Source of the DNA: Bin55 sp965205545
Lineage (GTDB): Bacteria > Pseudomonadota > Gammaproteobacteria > Pseudomonadales > Azotimanducaceae
Direction: 5' to 3'
Length of the DNA: 64,000 bases
NCBI GenBank assembly: GCA_965205545.1
Contig: OZ242170.1
Coordinates: 1-64,000 of the forward strand
In this document: piece by piece, positions 47,801 through 56,533 of the stretch
How the letters are laid out: each line of letters starts with the position of its first letter
How positions within the stretch are numbered: position 1 is the first letter of the stretch
The notes under the pieces: generated by a model
Told to the model about the DNA's origin: nothing
What the model saw: the letters and a program-made list of their open reading frames with translations, nothing else
Database searches by the model: none
Program-made: the position numbers and the translations under genes

Positions 47801-48675
47801 GACTAATTGGGTCGGGCGACGCTGGACTAAGCGAACAACTCACCTTTGCAATTGAGCAACCGAGTGACCTAAAGACTAGGAGCGCCGGCTCGTGTCCTCG
47901 GGTAGCGATTCTGCGCGATCAAGGCGTGAATGGACAGATTGAAATGGCAGCAGCTTTTCACGCCGCAGGATTCGCTTGTGATGATGTCCACATGACCGAC
48001 TTGTTCGAGGGACGCGTTTCGTTGAATGACTATCAGGTATTGGCCGCTTGTGGCGGATTTTCGTATGGCGACGTCCTTGGAGCCGGCGGAGGATGGGCAA
48101 AATCCATCCTATTCAACGATCAGGTTAGATCAGAATTCGAGGCATTCTTTGAGCGCAGCGACAGCCTAACTTTGGGCGTCTGCAATGGTTGCCAGATGCT
48201 TGCGTTACTGCACTCACTCATTCCTGGGTCCAACCATTGGCCCATGTTTGAGAGGAATCAGTCTGATCAGTTTGAGGGACGAACGATTCAAGTGCGTGTA
48301 GAGGAGTGCGATTCACCTTGGCTCAGTCAAATGGCTGGAAGTCAAATTCCAGTTCCGGTAGCACACGGGGAAGGGCGTGCCGTGTTCAAGGACGACCACT
48401 CTCGCAACGAGCTAGACGCGAGCAATCGAGTGGCGTTTCGGTACGTCAATGGGATTGGAGAGCCAACGGACATATACCCATTGAATCCCAATGGCTCAAC
48501 CGACGCCATAGCTGGGACGGTCTCCGCAGATGGAAGAGTGTTGATTCTCATGCCGCACCCAGAACGTGTGTATCGGACTATTCAAAATTCGTGGGTCGAT
48601 CCAGCACTTCGCAATCGAGAATACAGCCCCTGGTTCCAATTGTTCCGTAATGCATGCCGAGCACTTGATTGCTAG
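44815..48675 (+). CDS. purL: Phosphoribosylformylglycinamidine synthase, large single-chain form
   Basis: The 1286-residue protein has the long proteobacterial layout: N-terminal PurS-like domain (from the start to about residue 150), linker, FGAM synthetase domain with NHPTAISPYPGAATGSGGEI and HDVGAGGLSNAFPELIHD, and a C-terminal glutamine amidotransferase domain from about residue 1020 with the nucleophile in LGVCNGCQML and the terminal MPHPERVYR. It makes FGAM from FGAR, ATP and glutamine in purine synthesis. Length and residues are as usual for E. coli-like PurL (about 1295). ATG at 44815. Confidence 0.95.
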   Translation: MDNLFLHIGCQSYSPSRLEKIRKQLSAECSCDVAVSAEFVHIAELNRPLSEREEQIAHSLLSYGPESGHRVKSGEPQCIVVPRLGTISPWSSKATDIFQLCNLGAVNRIERGVRWYVEPWMPEFVPLLHDRMTETVLLDNDLGRVFAGFEPGQLRRIELGPNPRVTFNELNRDLGLALTEDEIEYLIQVYTRLDRAPTDVELMMFAQANSEHCRHKIFNASWLIDGIESTQSLFQMVRSTTAAINGLGIRSAYQDNASVIDGLCTQRFCVTPQSREYELVDEPVDTLMKVETHNHPTAISPYPGAATGSGGEIRDEGAVGSGSKPKAALVGFTTSHLEIPGNLQPWELKAGKPSRIASAFEIMTDGPVGAASYNNEYGRPALVGYFRTFEANVVGGDNQRWGYHKPIMIAGGLGSTFRSHIQGGTVQGRCALVVLGGPAMLIGLGGGAASSMSSGQSTADLDFASVQRDNAELERRCQEVIDRCTAALDSNPIVFIHDVGAGGLSNAFPELIHDLGVGGQFELRKVPNADMGMSPMEIWCNEAQERYVLAISDHKMQLFEDICRRERCPFAVVGHTLEQSRIELTDSLLKERPIDLELDVIFGKPPKMQRVFATSTRLARKLDLSQAGLDEAIERVLQFPSVGSKKFLVTIGDRSITGLIAQEQMVGPYQVPVADAAVTIAGYNTYAGEAMAMGERSPLSVVNPASASRMAIAEALTNLASVRIESLERVVVSANWMAAAGFENEDQALHEAVSAATTLCRDLGIAIPVGKDSLSMRTQWEDGDTEQEVVSPVSLVVSAFAPVPDVRNVLTPQLMGIGSELLLVELGEQYRLGGSALAQVYGQLGDNTPDVENSSALAALVRLALAVHDRGLALAAHDRSDGGLLATLLEMSIAGRVGLNLDLHGSWQEQLFAEEVGLVFECVPSNSPLITDLAEQSGLICRRIATTTDDEAIAITINGNIAYRNSVFELERLWSRTSHLMQRLRDDSDCADSEHRLIGSGDAGLSEQLTFAIEQPSDLKTRSAGSCPRVAILRDQGVNGQIEMAAAFHAAGFACDDVHMTDLFEGRVSLNDYQVLAACGGFSYGDVLGAGGGWAKSILFNDQVRSEFEAFFERSDSLTLGVCNGCQMLALLHSLIPGSNHWPMFERNQSDQFEGRTIQVRVEECDSPWLSQMAGSQIPVPVAHGEGRAVFKDDHSRNELDASNRVAFRYVNGIGEPTDIYPLNPNGSTDAIAGTVSADGRVLILMPHPERVYRTIQNSWVDPALRNREYSPWFQLFRNACRALDC

Positions 48676-49036
48676 TTTGATTGTCGACCGGGGCGAATTG
48701 GTCCTTTAACTACTACAGCGGTCTCAGCAGCACATTTCGCGACGTAGCGTCCCAGTACACAGGCTCATGCTAACGACTACCACTCCAAGTAATTGAGCTC
48801 AACTCTTTCATTGGTACGCATTCCTCCGGACGAGCAATCAAACTATCTGACACATTTGTCAAATCCTCGGTAGACAAAAGAATTTGCAGATCCATCCACA
48901 GAGGCTTGGATTGTTATCTGGCAACCTTCCTAGATTTGGTATAGTTAGGATGCAAAAAATGTAATTTATAGGTATTTAATGCATCCAGACTATACTTTCT
49001 TTCTGTCCACCAGGGGTTTCCAATAAATACGCAAGA
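48676..49036. other. Intergenic region between purL and the AbiEi-like gene
   Basis: No coding region is supported. The last 100 bases are AT-rich and hold the inverted repeat annotated at 48940-48994 together with likely promoter elements for the downstream antitoxin-like gene. Confidence 0.5.
48940..48994. promoter_or_regulatory. 15-bp inverted repeat operator candidate of AbiEi-like gene
   Basis: The arms TATAGTTAGGATGCA (48940-48954) and TGCATCCAGACTATA (48980-48994) match as inverted repeats at 13 of 15 positions, with centres 40 bp apart, close to four helical turns. It is 42 bp before the start of a gene for an AbiEi-like antitoxin. That family is known to repress its own promoter through paired inverted repeats. 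TATACT at 48991-48996 could be the -10 element, overlapped by the second arm. Confidence 0.6.
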
Positions 49037-49861
49037 ATGTGTCTCGCAGATGAGAAATATGGTTCCCGGAGGACTAAATACACCAAGATTCCACTAAGCC
49101 GAAGGAATCTGGCTGAAGTTGTCCGATGCGCTCCCGAAATCTTTCGGATCGACGATGTTGTCGAAGCGCTATCAATTGGCCGAACTCAAGCAACTAGTCT
49201 GTTGTCCCGATGGACACAACAAGGTTGGCTGCGCCGCGTTGGTCCTAGCGCGTATGTAGCTGCCCCAATTGGATTGCTCGACAATGCGGTTGTTCTTGAC
49301 GATCCTTGGGTGTTGGTTCCGGTGATTTACTCGCCAGCTTATGTCGGCGGATGGAGCGCTGCAGAATATTGGGATCTCACTGAACAGATTTTTAACGCCG
49401 TCGTAGTGATGACTCTGAAATCGATTCGAGCACGAAAACAGGTCCATCATGAAACTCAATTTGTGCTACGTCGCATTCAAAAACAAAGGTTCTACGGCTT
49501 AGCAACGGTCTGGCGGGGAAGTACAAGAGTGTTTGTGTCAGACATCCATCGCACGATCATAGACCTTTTGAATACACCATCGATCGGTGGAGGATTTCAG
49601 CATGTGGCCGATTGTGTAAGAAACTATCTCCACAGTGAACATCGCGACGATGGAATATTGATCAATTACGCAAAGCATTTTGAAAACGGTGCTGTGGTTA
49701 AGCGCCTTGGCTTCTTGGCTGAGAGAGAAGGTGGATCGGATGAATTGGTCGCCGCATGCCGGCATGCCATTACCTCAGGAAATGCCAAATTGGATCCCAT
49801 GCTTGAGTGTCCTCGTCTTGTTAGCAAATGGAACCTTTGGATTCCGGCAAGCTGGAAGTAG
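49037..49861 (+). CDS. AbiEi-like type IV antitoxin, without a toxin partner
   Basis: The 274-residue protein has an N-terminal winged-helix domain (LAEVVRCAPEIFRIDDVVEAL through RRVGPSAYVAAP, about residues 24-75), followed by the AbiEi C-terminal domain with YVGGWSAAEYWDLTEQ and FVSDIHRTIIDLLNTP. In known systems the nucleotidyltransferase toxin AbiEii follows directly. Here no AbiEii-like gene exists downstream; the next gene is a helical-repeat paralogue at 50226. It may be an orphan antitoxin, a remnant of a lost system, or a repressor. ATG at 49037. Confidence 0.8.
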   Translation: MCLADEKYGSRRTKYTKIPLSRRNLAEVVRCAPEIFRIDDVVEALSIGRTQATSLLSRWTQQGWLRRVGPSAYVAAPIGLLDNAVVLDDPWVLVPVIYSPAYVGGWSAAEYWDLTEQIFNAVVVMTLKSIRARKQVHHETQFVLRRIQKQRFYGLATVWRGSTRVFVSDIHRTIIDLLNTPSIGGGFQHVADCVRNYLHSEHRDDGILINYAKHFENGAVVKRLGFLAEREGGSDELVAACRHAITSGNAKLDPMLECPRLVSKWNLWIPASWK

Positions 49862-50225
49862 TGAGTGAGCGGTTGTTTCGTAGGAACAAGGCATCAAGTG
49901 CGTAATCCCCGATATTCGCAATTCGTGTATTACCAAAGCACTGGTTTCTCGGTAGATTGAGAATAATCGGTAGTCTTGAGCATGGGAGTGCTGTCCGCCC
50001 GCAAGTGTACCTGAGTGTCGTTGATTGGGGTTGTGCTTCCTCGCGAGAGACTCGAGTGCCCTAAGTAGTTGTAGAAATACGAAAAGCCCTGACCGCTCAG
50101 TAGGCACTCATCCCCAGAGATTGATCTCCGCTACTAGCCATAGCATCTTGTTGTGTAAATTGCACGTCCCGAGTGACTAGTAATGTTGTCTAATACGAAT
50201 GCCGGTTGATTGGAGATGCTAGCTT
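49862..50225. other. Intergenic region lacking the expected abiEii gene
   Basis: Inspected in both directions for a nucleotidyltransferase-type toxin or its remnants. No frame with the G[ST]x9DxD motif was seen, and none longer than about 110 codons (minus strand, without motifs) is present. Nothing further is supported. Confidence 0.5.
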
Positions 50226-52016
50226 ATGCGGTTATTTCGCCATTTTGGCTCGCTGATTATTGGAGCAATAGCTGGCGGAATTGTAGTTGCTGGTGCGTTC
50301 GTCTTGTTCCAACTACTTGCAACTGGAGAGAAGACTCGCACGCATACTCCATTCGCGCCAATCTCCTCGGAGGATTCCATAACTAGCTCCCGCGAGAGTG
50401 TGAAGACTGACTTTTCCACACTGCTCAATGCGGCGCAAGACTTTGAAACTTCCAGTGCACTTTATCAATCGCTAGCCGCCGCTGACCGGGCAGATCTCTT
50501 GGAGCTTATTGTGCAGTCCAAGAGAATTCCCTCTTCCCGGAATCGACTCACCGTTCAGGGAGCAATTTTTCAGCGGCTTGCTGCACTAGACCCCAATGAG
50601 GCAATACGCCAGGTTGAGAATGTCGATTTGTACTATCGCAATGAGGTCTATTCCCGCATTTTTGCGGAGTGGTCTCTTTCTAATCTAGAAGCGGCCGTAG
50701 CCTCCGCTGGCACTCTAGACCGCAAGCTACAGAAGATTGCGCTTGAAGCAATTCTCCAAACTAGAGACGACCTGTCGGATTCGCGTCGTCAGGAAATAGC
50801 GAAAAGCTTCAGTTATGGAGATTTGGCTTCTAGGCTGATAAATGAATCCCAAACACTCGAGCTAGTAGATGACCCTGAAGCCGCATGGAATGCACTAGTT
50901 GGTGACGGCTTTGACTTGGTATCTCAGATTGATTTGGCCACAGACATTGCGGAACAGTGGATAGTGACGGGAGGGTTCGAAGTTCTGCCTCAAATCCTTG
51001 AGTCAATATCCGGAAAATCAGGTTACGACATCCTACTAGAAAGGCTCATCGTCAACGCTACGGAGTCACGTCCTCAAGAATTTCTTGATTTCGCACTAGG
51101 GCTTGATGAGAGCAGGCGTGGCTATGTGCTAAGTCGTATTTCAAACGTTTGGAGTAGAACGGATCCGTTGACTGCGGCACAAGCGATAGCAGCTTCGAAG
51201 CAGGACCAAAGCATGAGAATATACCTCGAAATGATTCTGCGTCAATGGGCACGGTCGAATCCACAGGAAATGTTTGAGAAACGCGGTATGTTTTCACGAG
51301 ATGTGCAATTGCAGGCGTTGGAGTATGCAATAGCGGAGATCGCCAAGACCAATCCGGATATCGCAATTCATCAACTGAATAGTCTGGCAGATGAGTGGGA
51401 CGATACCTCAACACTCGCAAGATCTCTAGTGAATGGATGGGCAGAGGCGGATCCTCAAGCCGCGTTGGAGTGGGTAATGTCTGCATCCGAGGACTTTGGT
51501 CCACGGTATTCATCTTTGTTGTCTGACGTCTTGGCCAAGTTGGTTCACATCAAGCCACTCGAAGCGTTCGCTATCGCAACAGCTCAGCCACTTCTTCCTT
51601 ACGGCGACGCAATAGAAGCGCGATTGATCCGAGAACTTTCACGTACTGACTTAGTTGCTGCTGTTGAAATGCTGCCTCAGGTAAGAGACGAGTTTAGGAG
51701 TAGTGCATATTCCTTCGTGGCCTTTGCTCTTGTAAGTGATGCCAAGGTGAACCGCGCGCTGGAATTGGCACGTAGCTTGCCCGATTCTGAACAAAATGAA
51801 TACTTGAACAACGTGATTTGGAATTGGGCACGATTAGAACCTGAGGAACTTTTCAATGCAATAGGAGAACTTCCAGGTGAAGAAGCCAAATCGATGGCTG
51901 CGTACTACTTGTTAGGCTACCATGCAAGTACTCCGGTGTTGAGCAATGAACAGTTAGACCACGCGAAGACATTCCTGAACGAAGAGCATTTAGAACGAAT
52001 TAGGAACTCTCAATAG
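50226..52016 (+). CDS. Membrane-anchored helical-repeat protein, paralogue 5
   Basis: The 596-residue protein is the fifth family member and the only one standing alone. An N-terminal membrane segment (IIGAIAGGIVVAGAFVLFQL, about residues 10-32) is followed by helical repeats such as IFAEWSLSNLEAAVASA, RQWARSNPQEMFEKRGMF and NGWAEADPQAALEWVMS, and the block ALEAILQTRDDLSDSRRQ. It ends VLSNEQLDHAKTFLNEEHLE, like paralogues 1 and 2. ATG at 50226 puts the membrane segment at the extreme N-terminus. Function unknown. Confidence 0.75.
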   Translation: MRLFRHFGSLIIGAIAGGIVVAGAFVLFQLLATGEKTRTHTPFAPISSEDSITSSRESVKTDFSTLLNAAQDFETSSALYQSLAAADRADLLELIVQSKRIPSSRNRLTVQGAIFQRLAALDPNEAIRQVENVDLYYRNEVYSRIFAEWSLSNLEAAVASAGTLDRKLQKIALEAILQTRDDLSDSRRQEIAKSFSYGDLASRLINESQTLELVDDPEAAWNALVGDGFDLVSQIDLATDIAEQWIVTGGFEVLPQILESISGKSGYDILLERLIVNATESRPQEFLDFALGLDESRRGYVLSRISNVWSRTDPLTAAQAIAASKQDQSMRIYLEMILRQWARSNPQEMFEKRGMFSRDVQLQALEYAIAEIAKTNPDIAIHQLNSLADEWDDTSTLARSLVNGWAEADPQAALEWVMSASEDFGPRYSSLLSDVLAKLVHIKPLEAFAIATAQPLLPYGDAIEARLIRELSRTDLVAAVEMLPQVRDEFRSSAYSFVAFALVSDAKVNRALELARSLPDSEQNEYLNNVIWNWARLEPEELFNAIGELPGEEAKSMAAYYLLGYHASTPVLSNEQLDHAKTFLNEEHLERIRNSQ

Positions 52017-52446
52017 TGACTGTTTTGGACTGAGCACCCAGTCTTTTCCAAATGCACGCAATCTTGGTTGTCACAACACACTCGGAGCGTGAGAAGCCTA
52101 TGTCACCATTGGAAACTAGATTGTTTGTGGTGCACCAGGTTCAACTAAGCGACCAGTCACGTAGTCTTAAGCTCTTGCTGTAGCAAATTTGACGAGGTTC
52201 GTGGCAAGCCTCCATTCCATAGTGTCTAGGCGCTAGAGTGGTATTGTTACCTACATTCTTGAACAGTTTTGTCGCACATGGGTAGCTGTCCTTGCGGGTT
52301 TGCTGCTTTCCTTAGGCAATCTGGGTCGATTACCAATCCGCCCTCACCAAACCCGTATTCTGCTAGTGTGGCGTTCGGTGCCAATTCAAGCGACCTGAAA
52401 ATGGCTTTTGCACAATGTTCCGTCGAGTGAACGACGAGGACATCCC
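52017..52446. other. Long intergenic region before the carbonic anhydrase-like gene
   Basis: Apart from the hairpin at 52027-52047 I see no feature that can be supported. A small plus-strand frame beginning at ATG 52277 (MGSCPCGFAAFLRQ...) has 49 codons and no ribosome-binding site. Confidence 0.5.
52027..52047 (+). terminator. Weak rho-independent terminator after paralogue 5
   Basis: GACTG (52028-52032) and CAGTC (52039-52043) pair around a six-base loop, followed directly by TTTT (52044-52047), 11 bases behind the stop codon. The short stem makes this a modest call. Confidence 0.4.
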
Positions 52447-52983
52447 ATGAGCCTTTATGAACTTGAGGGGAATCGGGTCAGAACAGAAGGGGACGTCTGG
52501 GTTGCCCCAACGGCTGTCGTCATTGGAAGGGTATTGCTCAAGCACAATTCCAGCGTCTGGTGGGGAGCAGTTCTACGTGGAGACTACGAACCCATTGTCG
52601 TCGGTGAGGCCTCGAACATTCAGGACAACAGCGTGATTCACATGGACGAAGACTATCCGGTGACAATTGGTAATCGCGTCACAGTTGGCCATAAAGTCGT
52701 GCTGCACGGCTGCACAATCGGCGATAACAGCTTGATTGGCATTAATTCCGTTGTTATGAATGGCGTACAGATCGGCGAAAACTGCCTAATTGGGTCCAAC
52801 ACTCTCATCACGGAGGACAAGCAAATACCCCCAGGAAGCCTTGTTCTGGGATCTCCAGGCAAAGTGGTCAGAGAGCTGTCGGCGGCCGAAATCGAGGAAT
52901 TGACGGAGTTTTCAGAGAGATACGTGCGAAATTCAGCAAGGTACAGAATGTCCCTCAAAGAGCAGGCCGCATTTTCCGCCTAA
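52447..52983 (+). CDS. Gamma-carbonic anhydrase family protein
   Basis: The 178-residue protein is a left-handed beta-helix (hexapeptide repeats) with the three zinc-ligand His positions of the family: VIHMD (about residue 67) and VGHKVVLHGC (about 85 and 90). It resembles YrdA/PaaY-type enzymes. Carbonic anhydrase activity is proven for some members only. The ATG at 52447 follows GAGGACATCCC and gives the usual MSLYELEGNRV N-terminus; the longer frame to 52408 adds unrelated residues. Confidence 0.87.
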   Translation: MSLYELEGNRVRTEGDVWVAPTAVVIGRVLLKHNSSVWWGAVLRGDYEPIVVGEASNIQDNSVIHMDEDYPVTIGNRVTVGHKVVLHGCTIGDNSLIGINSVVMNGVQIGENCLIGSNTLITEDKQIPPGSLVLGSPGKVVRELSAAEIEELTEFSERYVRNSARYRMSLKEQAAFSA

Positions 52984-53017
52984 AACTGTACCACTTGAAC
53001 TGCAAATCTCAAGTGAT

Positions 53018-56000
53018 CTATTCTGAGTCCATGTAGGTCCATTTGACCGCATCGGCAAATACATAGTCAGCATTTGATTCGTTGCTAAGAGAGACCTTGG
53101 CGACACCAGGTTCTTCAATATCTAGCACACCTAGCTCATTCCAACCTTCGTGCCAGTCTTCTTGATCTCGGTCTAATTCCCAGTCTTGGCGTCCAACTGA
53201 AACACTCATCTCGTAATTGCCATTCCTAGCGGTGGATGGAAAGTGGTAGGAGAGCGACCATCTGCCGCTGCGAAACAGTTCGGCGTTGAAGGAAATCTCC
53301 TGAGTAGGCCGTTTACTTGTGTTCGCGAACACATAGGTATGTCGGTATCGACCCCAACAAGCCCCCCATGTGCTTCGTGCCCAAACACCGGTGTGTGTCT
53401 CAAGGAAGGACGCAATTGGCAAATCGTTGTCATGCCCTTTCTCACGGGGATAGAAACTGCGAAAGAGTGTGGATCCAAACATTGCCAAGCCTCCGCCGGA
53501 GGAGGGCTTTCTACTAGCAAATTCAAATCCGGGATCCAAGTCGTCGACTACGATGACATTTGGGTCTATTTCTGATCTCCATTGGGACGGGACTAGCGAA
53601 TACCCTTGGGAGTCGTCGATGGACTCCACGAGGTCGTTAGGCAACGATTCCACATTTTGAACTGGAATTTCCAATGTGCCACGGTTGAGCGACAGGAATG
53701 TGTTTGCGTCAATCGCGCCAATTCGGTTCTCGGTTCTCATGACCAGTGTGTACGAGGTCTTACCCTGAAGTTCAAATGGTCCCAACGTGTTAGTGTCGGC
53801 AAACGCTTGATGCGCAATGTTCTCAATGAACACTTCTTTAAACTCAAAGGATTCCAACCAAAGGTGCGCAGATGCATCCTCGCCACTACGTAGGTGGAGC
53901 AAGCTCATGTAATTGTTTCCTTGGTCGTCCGGTTCGTCCAATCGGACCTGTTGTACAACGGAAAATTGCACTCCTGGCAACTTGTTATTCAGCAGTGTAC
54001 TTTGAATCAACGGTTGAATGCTCAAATTGTTCGACTGAAACGTACCTGAAATGAGTTTTAGGTCGACGGGCTTAGATTCAGAACTTGCCACAATTTTTGC
54101 AACGGTTGACGCGACGTTATCTTGGTTGAAGGATGCGTTGACCATCTCAGAAAACTTTTGCACTCTGAATTTCTGTTTTCTGAGGTAGTCGTCTGACTCG
54201 GGAGTTACCTGTTGGTGCGATTCGTTTTGCCTTGCGAAGAAGGATCTTTCGATCGATTCCCAAAACGAGTGTGAGTTTAAGAGCGTTTCAAGAAAATCTC
54301 TGAGGTCGTACCTGTCAATCATGCCACGGAGGGTGCGGGCGACGTACCTTAAGTTCACCGTTGTTTCGTTAGAGAGTTCATTTGCCATTTCAAAGTCGAA
54401 TCGGTATTTTTGTGTCGATTCCGCGGCAAATATTGTGAGCAGCAGTTGCTCCACTACCAACTTGGCAAGCAGCGAGTGGTCGTGATGTTCACCTGTCACC
54501 GAGAGATTCTTAAGAACGCCTTGAATTACGGCATCTTCGAAGGTCTGACTGAAAATGCAATTCGTCCAGTAGTATGAGATTCCATACTCTACTTGCTCCG
54601 CGAAGAAGCCATACGCGTCATCAACCGCGCTGCGCATGTCATGCAGACGGTCGAGACGTGCGAATGGCAGTGTGGACTCTCGGAACATTAGCATCGAGTC
54701 GATCTCGAGATCAGTGCCTCTATTTTTGTTAAGCAGCGAGAGAGTCGTTGGGACCTCGACAACACTAAATTCACTGTATGGAAACTCTATTCCGTGAGAG
54801 CTCAATGTTGATATGGCTTCACTTACATAGCGAACGATTCCATCCTTAAGCAACTGGGTTTGTGCAACTCTTCTCTCGTGCCGCTTGTGGACCACCACAT
54901 TTACTACCAAGTCCTCGAATGCGTGCTGTTCGACCGAAAAGTCGGAGGCTATTAGAGCCAGGGACTGGTAGCTGCCTTGTATGGCAAAGCTGTCGGTAGC
55001 TGCATCTTGGTGTCTTAGCAACTCGCCTTGTGCTGTGACTAAGCTCCACGATTCGCGTTTAAGCTCTACCCCGAGGTTCACAGCAAACGAACTGTCCGCC
55101 GAGTCGTTGTCAATATATGCGGTTGGTTGAAGCGGTCTCGGATACCAGTGACTCATTGGAGTCAGTGCGATGTAGTCCCTGGTAAAGACGCTGGATCGCT
55201 GCCCCATCAGTCGCACCATCTGTGGACTGATGTCAGAGTCAGTGCTCTGAGGAACATGATTGATCAAGTAGTAAGGATTTGGATTACCACTTGCTCTTAT
55301 CGAAAGCTCGTGCTCCTCGCCATTTACGGGTTTGCAAGATGAGAGATCGAGTTCGAGAATTCCGTTGTTGTGTGTATGGACCAACGGTACTTCATTGCAA
55401 GAGATTTCTCTCACTCGCAATCCTGGATTGAGCGCAAATGAGGCCAATGATTTTGTAGTCTTGGATTGGTCTTTAGGACCCTGGTTCTGCAGCGCGATTG
55501 TGTACTTGAGATTAAGGTCCACCCGAGTTCCAGGCAATACTCGCACGTTGCCCTCGATGGACTTGACTACTGTGCGTTGCTCAAGCGTTCGCGAAGCTTC
55601 TTCGTAGGCTTGAATCCAAGTCTGTCGTTGGATGGCATCGACAATTGTGTTCGTGTGAACAGCCGCTTGGCAAACAACGCATATGGAAGTAAGTGAAATT
55701 GCTAAGGGTATGTAGAACCTGCGTTTTGCCTGGTCCGTTCGATCATGAAAGGTAGCCGTTGCCGAAATGAGAGCAATCGACAGACAGAATACAGAGAGCC
55801 AGTAGACGAAGTGCTTTGCAAAAAAGTAATCGGGCGCAATGTCCGTAGGAAATAGACTAGCTGCACTGTAGCCAAATGTGAATGACCCCAGATCCCAAGG
55901 CAGCAAGGGGCTAACAATTGCTTGAATCAACAGAATGAGTGTGGTTCCTACAAATGCGATTGCTCCACTCCTAAACACCTCACATATCAGAAGCGCTAGA

Positions 56001-56533
56001 CTCGTCCAGAAGAACAGCGCAATGCATAGATTGATCAATACAAACACTAGCGACCACGGCTCGAACACCTCCACAATTCCAGGGTGTAGGGTTACATCGA
56101 TCGCTGCTATTCCCTGATAGGCAATCGCGAGAGCAATTAGAAAGACAGCTACTAGAAGCGTGGCGGTTAGAGCTCTCGCCAGCGCCAGGAGAAAGTTGCT
56201 CGGTCCGCGATGGGTGACAACTACGCTCTCAATCGAGTCTTCACGATATTTTGGAAGACGAAGTGCGAGGACTAATGAAACCAAGATGCACAGGTAGAAA
56301 AGCAGCGGTTCATATCCGCCCATGCCGTACTTGGGATTGGATACGCCATGCATTGGGGCATACCACGACACCAAGTGATGAAATGTCCCCAAGCAAAGCG
56401 CAAAGCCAACAATGATGAGAGCAAGTAACACCAGCAGCATCGATGTCGAGACTCTTCGAAAAAGGTGCGTAAGATCGAGGAGGATCAGCGACTTGACGTT
56501 GTTTGCGGCTCCGCGCATGTTCTGGAACATCAT
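53018..56533 (-). CDS. Giant ABC-2-type permease / M1-peptidase-like / golvesin-like fusion
   Basis: The 1171-residue protein has at least three parts. Residues 1 to about 300 contain six or more membrane spans in the pattern of an ABC-2-type permease (VSTSMLLVLLALIIVGFALC ... LAISLTSICVVCQAAV). Residues about 300-1000 resemble the peptidase-M1-like region linked to such permeases, but I cannot find an HExxH zinc motif; the expected helix instead reads AKLVVEQLLLTIFAAE. The last 130 residues look like a golvesin C-terminal-like carbohydrate-binding-type domain (W..LG...ieepg....LS...ADYVFADAVKW). No ABC ATPase gene is adjacent. It is likely an inner-membrane protein with large extracytoplasmic region. 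ATG at 56533. Confidence 0.6.
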   Translation of the reverse strand: MMFQNMRGAANNVKSLILLDLTHLFRRVSTSMLLVLLALIIVGFALCLGTFHHLVSWYAPMHGVSNPKYGMGGYEPLLFYLCILVSLVLALRLPKYREDSIESVVVTHRGPSNFLLALARALTATLLVAVFLIALAIAYQGIAAIDVTLHPGIVEVFEPWSLVFVLINLCIALFFWTSLALLICEVFRSGAIAFVGTTLILLIQAIVSPLLPWDLGSFTFGYSAASLFPTDIAPDYFFAKHFVYWLSVFCLSIALISATATFHDRTDQAKRRFYIPLAISLTSICVVCQAAVHTNTIVDAIQRQTWIQAYEEASRTLEQRTVVKSIEGNVRVLPGTRVDLNLKYTIALQNQGPKDQSKTTKSLASFALNPGLRVREISCNEVPLVHTHNNGILELDLSSCKPVNGEEHELSIRASGNPNPYYLINHVPQSTDSDISPQMVRLMGQRSSVFTRDYIALTPMSHWYPRPLQPTAYIDNDSADSSFAVNLGVELKRESWSLVTAQGELLRHQDAATDSFAIQGSYQSLALIASDFSVEQHAFEDLVVNVVVHKRHERRVAQTQLLKDGIVRYVSEAISTLSSHGIEFPYSEFSVVEVPTTLSLLNKNRGTDLEIDSMLMFRESTLPFARLDRLHDMRSAVDDAYGFFAEQVEYGISYYWTNCIFSQTFEDAVIQGVLKNLSVTGEHHDHSLLAKLVVEQLLLTIFAAESTQKYRFDFEMANELSNETTVNLRYVARTLRGMIDRYDLRDFLETLLNSHSFWESIERSFFARQNESHQQVTPESDDYLRKQKFRVQKFSEMVNASFNQDNVASTVAKIVASSESKPVDLKLISGTFQSNNLSIQPLIQSTLLNNKLPGVQFSVVQQVRLDEPDDQGNNYMSLLHLRSGEDASAHLWLESFEFKEVFIENIAHQAFADTNTLGPFELQGKTSYTLVMRTENRIGAIDANTFLSLNRGTLEIPVQNVESLPNDLVESIDDSQGYSLVPSQWRSEIDPNVIVVDDLDPGFEFASRKPSSGGGLAMFGSTLFRSFYPREKGHDNDLPIASFLETHTGVWARSTWGACWGRYRHTYVFANTSKRPTQEISFNAELFRSGRWSLSYHFPSTARNGNYEMSVSVGRQDWELDRDQEDWHEGWNELGVLDIEEPGVAKVSLSNESNADYVFADAVKWTYMDSE

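Noticed and set aside
52277..52426. Short frame beginning MGSCPCGFAAF, recalling the CPCG start of YchJ-type proteins
   Set aside because: Only 49 codons; the rest does not match a SEC-C or YchJ protein and no ribosome-binding site is present.
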